Part shown: positions 5,844 through 11,124 of the stretch, in pieces
Layout: the number at the start of each line of letters is the position of its first letter
Numbering within the stretch: position 1 is the stretch's first letter
Assembly (NCBI GenBank): GCA_023473845.1
Contig: JAMCYA010000051.1
Coordinates: 8,041 to 19,164, forward strand
DNA length: 11,124 bases
Origin: Patescibacteria group bacterium
GTDB lineage: Bacteria; Patescibacteriota; Doudnabacteria; UBA920
Direction of reading: 5' to 3'
Position numbers and translations under genes: made by a program
Notes under the pieces: model-generated
Databases searched by the model: none
What the model saw: the letters and a program-made list of their open reading frames with translations, nothing else
What the model was told of the DNA's origin: nothing

Positions 5844-6779
5844 TTACCTGCCTAAAAATTCCAAAATTTCTTTAATTGTCTTATCCCCCAGACCGCTCAG
5901 CTTGCCAATCTCCTCGTTGGAAAGAGCCTGCAGGGCCGCTAGGGTTGTAATGCCGTTTTTCACCAAAGCATTCTTTGCGCGGGTAGAAAAAGTGGAGTTG
6001 GTAATTTCATTTTCCCCTGTTTCTTCAACGGGCAAATCCGCAGCTGCCTCGTTACCCTGAATTTCGGCAATCGCAGCAGCTTCAACTTTAGCGAAATCAC
6101 CCGAAAACATCATGGTAAAATGATCAACCAAAATATGGGCGGCAATATCGCCAGCCTCCTGGCCGGTCAGCGTACCGTCGGTTTCCATGACCAGCTCCAG
6201 CTTATCGTAGTTGGTAAGCTGGCCCACGCGGACATTGGAAACATCGAAATGCACCGACTTAATGGGCGTGAAAATCGCATCTACGGCAATCATGCCGATT
6301 TCGGGCTTGTAGTTCTCACGTGCTTCCACCGGCAAATAGCCCCTGCCCTGCTCCACAACAATCTCCATTTCTAAATCTGAGCTCTTGTTGTCCAGGGTGG
6401 CAATGTGCAGGTCTTTGTTGATAATCTGGACCTGGTCGGTTTCCTTAAAGCTGGTGGCGGTAACAACCTTTTCACCTTTCTCTTTCAGCACAAGGCGCAC
6501 GGGCTCACTGGAAAAGCTCCTCACTCTGAGTTGTTTCAGGTTGAGGATAATCTGAATGACGTCCTCTTTGACGTTGGGGATGGTGGAAAATTCGTGGTCT
6601 GCGAACTTAATCTTAACCGCAGTAACAGCTGCACCTGGCATGGAAGATAACAAAACCCGGCGCATGGTGTTGCCAATAGTAACACCATAACCCGGATACA
6701 AAGGTTCCAGGGTCAGGCTATACTTGTTATTTCCCAAATCAGCGACCTGGGCGTGGTTTGGAAGAGGGAGTGCCTCCAT
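5844..6779 (-). CDS. rpoA: DNA-directed RNA polymerase subunit alpha
   Basis: The protein has 311 residues, near the usual 310-330. The N-terminal domain (about 10-228) includes the dimerisation and assembly signatures LEPLYPGYGVTIGNTMRRVLLSS (25-46), an ALEGAAVT-like PGAAVTAVKIK segment, and the YLPVEARE and IGMIAVDAIFTPIKSVHFDV stretches. An acidic linker (229-259) joins a complete C-terminal domain (260-311). R267, N270 and the GLGDKT loop at 296-301 match the DNA- and regulator-contacting R265, N268 and K298 region of the E. coli protein, so UP-element binding should be retained. It is the only gene in the operon with a strong Shine-Dalgarno. It lies between rpsD (50 bases) and rplQ (1 base). 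Confidence 0.98.
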   Translation of the reverse strand: MEALPLPNHAQVADLGNNKYSLTLEPLYPGYGVTIGNTMRRVLLSSMPGAAVTAVKIKFADHEFSTIPNVKEDVIQIILNLKQLRVRSFSSEPVRLVLKEKGEKVVTATSFKETDQVQIINKDLHIATLDNKSSDLEMEIVVEQGRGYLPVEARENYKPEIGMIAVDAIFTPIKSVHFDVSNVRVGQLTNYDKLELVMETDGTLTGQEAGDIAAHILVDHFTMMFSGDFAKVEAAAIAEIQGNEAAADLPVEETGENEITNSTFSTRAKNALVKNGITTLAALQALSNEEIGKLSGLGDKTIKEILEFLGR

Positions 6780-6781
6780 AA

Positions 6782-6798
6782 TAAACCTCCGAGGTTTA
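6782..6798 (-). promoter_or_regulatory. rpoA: rpoA Shine-Dalgarno embedded in a palindrome
   Basis: GGAGG (6786-6790), six bases before the ATG, is the best ribosome binding site in the window. It lies inside the 17-base palindrome TAAACCTC-G-GAGGTTTA on the minus strand (complementary arms of eight bases), which could fold into a small hairpin and partly mask the site. Confidence 0.6.
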
Positions 6799-6829
6799 AG
6801 GATTTATTAAATAAAACTAAGGTTATAAA

Positions 6830-7438
6830 CTAGGTGCGGCTGTAGTGCTCGACAATCAGCTGGGTATTGATGGTGTTGGCAATCATCTCCGGGGTCGGCT
6901 GTGCCAACAGCTTGGCGGAAAAGCTGGCGGGGTTCATTTCCAGCCACTCTTGAGTTTTGAAATTCTTCAATTTCTCTTTAGCGCGTTCCATATATTTACC
7001 GGGCTGCTTGGTCTTTTTCACGGCTACGGTGTCGCCGACTTTCAGCGCGTATGAAGGAATATCGGCTCTTTTGCCATTGACTTCAAAAAAACCATGGTTG
7101 ACGAGCTGGCGGGCCTGGGCGCGGCTATCCGCAAAACCGGCACGGAAGACAAAATTATCCAAACGGGTTTCCAGCAGGCGGAGCAGAATATCTCCGGTGA
7201 CGCCGGGTTGGCGCAGGGCTTTTTTAAAGTAGTTGGAAAACTGCCTTTCCATTACGCCGTACTGGATTTTTGCCTTTTGCTTCTCGCGGAGCTGCATGCC
7301 GTATTCAGAAAGACGGCTGCGGGACTGGCCGTGCTGGCCGGGCGCATAACTCCTTTTTTGAAGAATCTTGGCATCTTTGGCCGTAAAGGCCATGCCCAGG
7401 CGGCGGGCTTTTTTAGCTTTGGGTCCTGTGTAACGCAT
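6830..7438 (-). CDS. rpsD: 30S ribosomal protein S4 (zinc-less form)
   Basis: The protein has 202 residues. It starts MRYTGPKAKKARRLG, where zinc-binding S4 proteins have a cysteine cluster; no cysteine is present, so this is the C-minus form. The YAPGQHG motif is at 31-37. The S4 RNA-binding domain spans about 91-155 (TRLDNFVFRAGFADSRAQARQLVNHG, then FEVNGKRADIPSYALKVGD). The C-terminus INTQLIVEHYSR is typical. S4 nucleates 5'-domain assembly of 16S rRNA and in E. coli represses its own operon; no matching pseudoknot was recognised here. It lies 12 bases after rpsK and ends with TAG. No Shine-Dalgarno sequence precedes the ATG. Confidence 0.97.
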   Translation of the reverse strand: MRYTGPKAKKARRLGMAFTAKDAKILQKRSYAPGQHGQSRSRLSEYGMQLREKQKAKIQYGVMERQFSNYFKKALRQPGVTGDILLRLLETRLDNFVFRAGFADSRAQARQLVNHGFFEVNGKRADIPSYALKVGDTVAVKKTKQPGKYMERAKEKLKNFKTQEWLEMNPASFSAKLLAQPTPEMIANTINTQLIVEHYSRT

Positions 7439-7450
7439 AGGTGTAAAAAA

Positions 7451-7903
7451 TTATACTCTTCTGGGCTTCTTCGGCCTGACTCCGCCATGCGGAATGGGAG
7501 TTTGATCCTTAATGGTCAAAACCGTCAGGGAACTGCCTTGCAAGGCGCGGACCGCCGATTCCCGTCCGGAACCGATTCCCTTTATAAAAACGTCAACTTC
7601 GGAGAGGCCGCGCTCTTTGGCCCGGGCCAAAACATCTTCCATGGTTTTCTGGCCGGCGTACGGGGTGGACTTTTTGGAGCCCTTAAAACCAATTTTACCC
7701 GCGCTGCCCCAAACCACCACATTGCCAGAGAGATCGGTTACGGCAATAATTGTGTTATTGTAAGTGGAATTGATATAAATCTTGCCCTTAACCACTTTTG
7801 CCTTGACCTTTTTTTTCTTGCTGCCTTTTATCTTGGAGGCAACATCGGTCTGAGGCGCCGCGGCTTCGGCGGGGCTGCTGACTTTATTGTTTTCGTCTGC
7901 CAT
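7451..7903 (-). CDS. rpsK: 30S ribosomal protein S11
   Basis: The protein has 150 residues against about 129 typical; the extra length is an N-terminal tail, acidic/Ala-rich at 1-21 then Lys-rich at 24-40. The conserved core begins GKIYINSTYNNTIIAVTDLSGNVVVW and continues with the SAGKIGFKGSKKSTPYAGQ segment (67-85), VFIKGIGSGRESAVRAL (105-121) and DQTPIPHGGVRPKKPRRV at the end. S11 lies on the platform of the small subunit by the Shine-Dalgarno helix. The usual PGPGR loop reads IGSGR here. The gene is 23 bases downstream of rpsM and 12 bases upstream of rpsD. Confidence 0.97.
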   Translation of the reverse strand: MADENNKVSSPAEAAAPQTDVASKIKGSKKKKVKAKVVKGKIYINSTYNNTIIAVTDLSGNVVVWGSAGKIGFKGSKKSTPYAGQKTMEDVLARAKERGLSEVDVFIKGIGSGRESAVRALQGSSLTVLTIKDQTPIPHGGVRPKKPRRV

Positions 7904-7926
7904 ATAATATCGTTCTTAAAATTAGT

Positions 7927-8316
7927 TTAGGTCTTTTCCGCTGACTTAGCCCGGCCGCTACCCGCGGTCTTTCTAACGTTGCCCCGGCGGGTGCGGGAAT
8001 TGGTCTTCGTCCGCTGGCCCCGGACCGGCAGGCCCCGGATATGCCGGATGCCCCGATACGCGCCGATTTCTTTGAGCCGCTTGATGTTTAAAAGCACTTG
8101 CTGCCTCAGGTTGCCTTCAACTTTGTAATTTTTTTCAATAAAATCGCGAATGCGGTTCAACTCTTCTTCGGTCAAATCTTTGGTCCGCTTGTTTGGGTCA
8201 ACCTTGGCCGCACTTAAAATTTTACGGGACAGCGTCAAGCCAATACCGTAAAGATAAGGCAGCGAAGCCTCAATTCTTTTTTCGTTGGGAATGTTGATAC
8301 CTGCAATTCTAGCCAT
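7927..8316 (-). CDS. rpsM: 30S ribosomal protein S13
   Basis: The protein has 129 residues. MARIAGINIPNEKRIEASLPYLYGIGLTLSRKIL (1-34) is the canonical S13 start with its helix-two-turn-helix, followed by the TKDLTEEELNRIRDFIE helix (45-61) and the basic tail RGIRHIRGLPVRGQRTKTNSRTRRG (88-112). S13 in the head contacts 5S rRNA and L5 through the intersubunit bridges, and its tail reaches P-site tRNA. It follows rpmJ by 11 bases, with only a weak AAAGAA upstream of the ATG. Confidence 0.98.
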   Translation of the reverse strand: MARIAGINIPNEKRIEASLPYLYGIGLTLSRKILSAAKVDPNKRTKDLTEEELNRIRDFIEKNYKVEGNLRQQVLLNIKRLKEIGAYRGIRHIRGLPVRGQRTKTNSRTRRGNVRKTAGSGRAKSAEKT

Positions 8317-8327
8317 ATTCGTGTTCT

Positions 8328-8441
8328 TTAGCCTTGTCTTTGTTTGTGCTTAGGGTTTTCACATACAATATAAACCCTGCCAAATCTTTTAATGATTTTG
8401 CATTTCTTGCACCGGGGTTTTACGCTTGCGCTAACTTTCAT
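8328..8441 (-). CDS. rpmJ: 50S ribosomal protein L36 (zinc-binding form)
   Basis: This small gene encodes 37 residues: MKVSASVKPRCKKCKIIKRF, then GRVYIVCENPKHKQRQG. Cys11, Cys14, Cys27 and His32 form the CxxC...C...H zinc ribbon of L36, and the MKV.ASVK..C.KCK...R.G...VIC.NPKHKQRQG pattern is unmistakable. L36 binds 23S rRNA near the base of the L7/L12 stalk. It lies between infA (10 bases) and rpsM (11 bases), its classic place. No Shine-Dalgarno sequence is seen. Confidence 0.97.
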   Translation of the reverse strand: MKVSASVKPRCKKCKIIKRFGRVYIVCENPKHKQRQG

Positions 8442-8451
8442 AGAATTTATG

Positions 8452-8703
8452 TTATCTTAACCTTCTGGTTATCCTGCCCTTGGTCAAATCATAGGGTGTC
8501 ATTTCAATCACCACGCGATCGCCGGGCAAAACCTTAATCTTGTTGACTCTCATTTTGCCGGATAAGTGGCCTAAAACCGCCTGCCCGGAATCCAACTGGA
8601 CACGAAAAACAGCATTAGGCAAGTTCTCAACGACCTTGCCCTCAAGTTCGATTAGGTCTTTACTTGTGCCTGACTTCCCCAAGTCGTGTGTGCTGGAATT
8701 CAA
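8452..8703 (-). CDS. infA: Translation initiation factor IF-1, TTG start
   Basis: The protein has 83 residues with a clear IF-1 OB-fold: DLIELEGKVVENLPNAVFRVQL (16-37), LGHLSGKMRVNKIKVLPGDRV (44-64) and TPYDLTKGRITRR (69-81). IF-1 binds the 30S A site and, with IF-3 and IF-2, controls initiation. The frame holds no ATG upstream of the conserved part; the upstream TGA limits it, so initiation must be at the TTG at 8703 (chosen), at the TTG at 8682, or at an AUU. The first TTG gives an 11-residue extension over the usual 72. Only a weak GAAAG lies in front. It is the first gene of the operon, with no map, adk or secY upstream in the window. Confidence 0.95.
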   Translation of the reverse strand: MNSSTHDLGKSGTSKDLIELEGKVVENLPNAVFRVQLDSGQAVLGHLSGKMRVNKIKVLPGDRVVIEMTPYDLTKGRITRRLR

Positions 8704-8744
8704 AATACAAATCTTTCAAAGCTAATTTTCACCTAATTAGGCTT

Positions 8745-8772
8745 ATTTTATCACAAAACAAAAAAAAGTCAA
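8745..8772 (-). promoter_or_regulatory. infA: Promoter of the infA-to-rpsI operon
   Basis: The minus strand has TTGACT (8767-8772), 16 bases that are mostly T, then TAAAAT (8745-8750). Expected start is near 8738, giving a leader of about 35 bases. The -35 lies in the terminator-like hairpin of the preceding gene. Confidence 0.7.
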
Positions 8773-8792
8773 ATCAAAACTACGTTTTGACT
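8760..8792 (-). terminator. Probable terminator of the 585-residue membrane protein gene
   Basis: On the minus strand, AGTCAAA (8786-8792) can pair with TTTGACT (8767-8773), immediately followed by seven T. Alternatively TCAAAAC (8784-8790) pairs with GTTTTGA (8774-8780) around a three-base loop. The two foldings exclude each other. AT-rich stems make it a modest terminator. Confidence 0.5.
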
Positions 8793-8840
8793 ATTATCTC
8801 ATAAAACCCTTTTAAATAAGCCAAAAATAAGATTTGACAG

Positions 8841-10598
8841 CTAAGGCTGCACTTTTATTTTAATATTGTTTGCCAAGAACGGCAGGCGCTTTTGCCAAGT
8901 AGGCGACAACACGACGTCGATTCTGTCAATTTCATTGTTCTGGGACAAAATGGCGTTTGCCTCCTCGGGAGTCTTGTTGACCAACTCTTTGGCCATGTCC
9001 TCAACGCTGGTGGATAAATTATACCACACCCGGCCCTGGAAATGAACTGAGAGCACGCCCAACTGGCTGTCTGCCTGGAGCTCTTTGGTTTTATAAACTA
9101 ATTGGTAGGCGCCATCCTTGGTATCCAGAGTCTTGTTGCCGGAGAGCGTCTGATCAACCCGGTCAAAAATCAATTTTTCCAAATCAGTTTCACTGATTGC
9201 CAAACCCGCGACTTTGAGTTTGATGTATGCATCAAAGTTGGGGCTCTCTGTGCCCGCGGCTTTGTCTGAGTTAAACTGTTCAACCTGCAAGGTATACGCG
9301 TCTTCCGGCAGGGTTAGTCCCTGGCCCTTAAGCTTGTCCTGAACCTTGGCCAGGCCCGCGGCTTTCAGCTGATCCTGGGCAGCGGCAACATCCTGGTCGG
9401 AAACAACCGACAGATAGCGGGAAGTCCCGCCGCTAATCGGCGAGTCCGTCTTGGCATAAAGTACCAGAGGCTTGCTGCCGAAAACCTTATTGGTTATTTC
9501 CAACCGCGTGCCTGCGGGCAGGTTATAACTATCTCCGCCTTCAGCCGCAATCACTTCGACCGGATCCGCCAATGTGGCAGGGTCAACCTCTTTTGTCCGG
9601 ACATTTTTGTAGCCAGTGGGCTTAAGCTGGGATACATCGTTAACCAGGCTGTAATTTTTCCCATTCAGCGACAGGGTGGTGGTTTCAGCCTTCAAATTTA
9701 AAGGCAACCGGGTAAAATTGTAAATTCGGACAAAACCGGTAGCGCGGTTGCCCACTTCCTTTTTACCCTGGCTTTCAAAAGTCTTATTCAGCTCCAGCTC
9801 CTCGGCAACCTGCGTAGCGGGCAAAACTAGTTTCGTGGAGTCAGCCGCCTTCACCGTAGGCCCAAAACTAATTTCCAAATCCCTGACCAGGACATCGTTT
9901 TTAGGAACCAGAGCCACTTCGGCTTTCGGCAGAACCACGAAAACCAGAGACGCTGCCAACAAAACAGCTACCACCAAAAAACCAGCAATCCATTTCCAAG
10001 CGCTTCCGCGGGCATCCTGTTCTTTATAATGCTCTTCGATTTCAAAAGGGAAAACATTTTCCTGAACGCTGACCTTAGGCGCGACCATCTCGGGCAAAGC
10101 CGGCTCTTTTTCTTTCAGCTCCTCCGCCTTAGCCGGCTCAACCTTGCTTAATTTTTTGGCTGTCTGCTTGATTTCTTCCAACCCCAAAGGCACCACGGGC
10201 TCCTGGGCGACAAATTTCTCAATTTGTTTTGCCGCCGCTCTTTTGGCAGGCGTTGCAGGCGTTTCAGCAGCCAAATCTTGAGCAACTACCGCTTTTGCCG
10301 GCCTAACGCCGATGCCGATATCCGACATGGTCTTGTTTTTGGAGCTCTTAGGCAAAAACCGCAGGCTGAAACCGGCCTCTTTGGCATACATTTGCCCGCG
10401 CTCATCCATTGTCAGAATCGAAACGGTTTTTTTGAGCAGGTCCGCCTGTTTTTTTAACAGCCTTAAATTGATGCTGTCATTGAAAAGAAAGCACCTTTTG
10501 GGACAAACCAGCACCACCTCCGGCACAGCCTCTCTTTTTAGCCTTTCGACAATCTTGGAAACGTCGTCTTCCAGGTTTATGTAAATGCTGGGGATCAT
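8841..10598 (-). CDS. Single-pass membrane protein with baseplate-J-like extracellular region
   Basis: The protein has 585 residues. Residues 1-84 form a soluble alpha/beta region (IYINLEDDVSKIVERLKRE; VVLVCPKRC; INLRLLKKQADLLKKTVSILTMD) suggestive of a small Rossmann-like fold. Residues 85-195 are a low-complexity Ala/Lys/Pro/Glu linker. Residues 203-223 are a hydrophobic membrane span. The rest (224-585) is presumably extracytoplasmic, with a GNRATGFVRIYNFTRLPLNLKAETTTL segment (283-309) and a VIAAEGGDSYNLPAGT turn (349-364) that resemble baseplate-J-like proteins, ending in a PEEAN...LSPTWQKRLPFLANNIKIKV motif. I associate this architecture with CPR genomes, but no function is established. 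It has its own promoter; the stop is TAG. No real Shine-Dalgarno sequence precedes the ATG at 10598. Confidence 0.85.
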   Translation of the reverse strand: MIPSIYINLEDDVSKIVERLKREAVPEVVLVCPKRCFLFNDSINLRLLKKQADLLKKTVSILTMDERGQMYAKEAGFSLRFLPKSSKNKTMSDIGIGVRPAKAVVAQDLAAETPATPAKRAAAKQIEKFVAQEPVVPLGLEEIKQTAKKLSKVEPAKAEELKEKEPALPEMVAPKVSVQENVFPFEIEEHYKEQDARGSAWKWIAGFLVVAVLLAASLVFVVLPKAEVALVPKNDVLVRDLEISFGPTVKAADSTKLVLPATQVAEELELNKTFESQGKKEVGNRATGFVRIYNFTRLPLNLKAETTTLSLNGKNYSLVNDVSQLKPTGYKNVRTKEVDPATLADPVEVIAAEGGDSYNLPAGTRLEITNKVFGSKPLVLYAKTDSPISGGTSRYLSVVSDQDVAAAQDQLKAAGLAKVQDKLKGQGLTLPEDAYTLQVEQFNSDKAAGTESPNFDAYIKLKVAGLAISETDLEKLIFDRVDQTLSGNKTLDTKDGAYQLVYKTKELQADSQLGVLSVHFQGRVWYNLSTSVEDMAKELVNKTPEEANAILSQNNEIDRIDVVLSPTWQKRLPFLANNIKIKVQP

Positions 10599-10629
10599 TT
10601 TTCAAGCGCAAACATTAATATCTAAATAC

Positions 10630-10658
10630 ACTATAGCCTTTTTTGCGGCCTTAATCAA
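10630..10658 (-). promoter_or_regulatory. Promoter of the 585-residue membrane protein gene
   Basis: The minus strand has TTGATT (10653-10658), 17 bases, then TATAGT (10630-10635). It starts three bases after the pgi stop codon, leaving a leader of about 25 bases. No U-tract terminator lies between the two genes, so read-through from pgi is possible as well. Confidence 0.65.
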
Positions 10659-10661
10659 ACC

Positions 10662-11123
10662 TTAGGCCAGCCCTTTGTAAGCTAAGCGCTTAGAGAAGCT
10701 TAAGTTCTTGCTGTTCTCCACTTGGGGCTGGTCAAAGGGGTTAACCTGCCTAAGCACTGAGGCGTAAACCGCATAGAGCTGCCAAAAAGCCACAAAGGCG
10801 CCCAATTCTTCCGGACTAAAACCCGCTATGGCTAAATGGGCCACCGGGATGCTGTTTATCCGGGCATCTTCCAGAGTGCCCAGCAATTCGTACTCAAGGG
10901 ATTTTTCTAGAGGGATTTTGTCAATGTCGAACATGGCGTGGTTTTTAATGGCCACACTGTGCACTGCCGCCGGATAGCTGTTAACCGTAGGATGCAGCGG
11001 GGCTTCACTGGAAAAGAACAGTCCGGCAATATTTTTGCGGCCGCCAAAAAACCTCTGGTTGGTATGGTGCTGTGACTCCGGCGCCTCGTGGGCGAAATAA
11101 GTCTGCCCCTTGCCGTTTTTGCC
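10662..11123 (-). CDS. pgi: Glucose-6-phosphate isomerase, C-terminal 153 residues (cut by right edge)
   Basis: The frame is open to the window edge, so the start is missing. Visible residues include an ESQHHTNQRFFGG motif that would hold the family's ring-opening histidine, the YPAAVHSVAIKNHAMFDID stretch, a GTLEDARINSIPVAHLAIAGFSPEELGAFVAFWQLYAVYASVL helix region, and NPFDQPQVENSK near the end. The last matches the NPFDQPGVELGK signature with its catalytic lysine. The enzyme interconverts glucose 6-phosphate and fructose 6-phosphate in the cytoplasm. GVELG is replaced by QVENS, unusual but with the lysine kept. The family assignment is confident from these two motifs; exact substrate specificity rests on the missing half. 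Confidence 0.85.
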   Translation of the reverse strand, partial: GKNGKGQTYFAHEAPESQHHTNQRFFGGRKNIAGLFFSSEAPLHPTVNSYPAAVHSVAIKNHAMFDIDKIPLEKSLEYELLGTLEDARINSIPVAHLAIAGFSPEELGAFVAFWQLYAVYASVLRQVNPFDQPQVENSKNLSFSKRLAYKGLA

Positions 11124-11124
11124 A

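Noticed and set aside
7094..7930. 278-codon open frame on the plus strand opposite rpsD and rpsK
   Set aside because: It lies entirely antisense to two unmistakable ribosomal protein genes, has no recognisable domain and no promoter or ribosome binding site; it is a by-product of their codon usage.
8834..8862. TTGACA on the plus strand near the end of the 585-residue protein gene
   Set aside because: There is a perfect -35 hexamer but no reasonable -10 at 16-18 bases, and no plus-strand gene downstream.

Overview
The window looks like a bacterial chromosome segment, most plausibly from a Candidate Phyla Radiation (Patescibacteria) organism. This is inferred from the compact layout, a zinc-less S4 close to those of that group, a single-TM 585-residue protein of a type I associate with CPR genomes, and a slimmed-down RNase P RNA. 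No lineage marker was searched. No in-frame UGA occurs in any gene, so the standard code fits and the UGA-recoding CPR lineages (Gracilibacteria, Absconditabacteria) are unlikely. Every convincing gene lies on the minus strand, so transcription runs from high to low coordinates.

From right to left: the 3' end of a glucose-6-phosphate isomerase gene (pgi, cut by the window edge); a 585-residue protein with one transmembrane segment and a large, apparently extracytoplasmic domain reminiscent of baseplate-J-like proteins; then one nine-gene transcription and translation operon, infA-rpmJ-rpsM-rpsK-rpsD-rpoA-rplQ-rplM-rpsI, with a sigma70-type promoter at 8745-8772 and a strong intrinsic terminator at 4406-4429. 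rpmJ is a 37-residue gene.

Below the operon are a membrane-anchored SIMPL (DUF541) protein with its own promoter, and the RNase P RNA gene (rnpB), which has a near-consensus promoter, a perfect P1 helix and a strong hairpin just past its 3' end. An AT-rich gap of about 400 bases follows.

The left quarter is the N-terminal 923 codons of a large secreted protein that runs off the window. It has a signal peptide, an NW/DDVVI beta-strand entry motif, and then tandem units of 352-353 residues whose DNA alternates between nearly identical blocks and diverged blocks.

The window therefore combines housekeeping genes (translation, RNA polymerase alpha, tRNA maturation, sugar phosphate metabolism) with two cell-surface proteins. 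The most unusual material is the giant repeat protein, the minimal RNase P RNA, the overlapping terminator/promoter junctions and the TTG-started infA.
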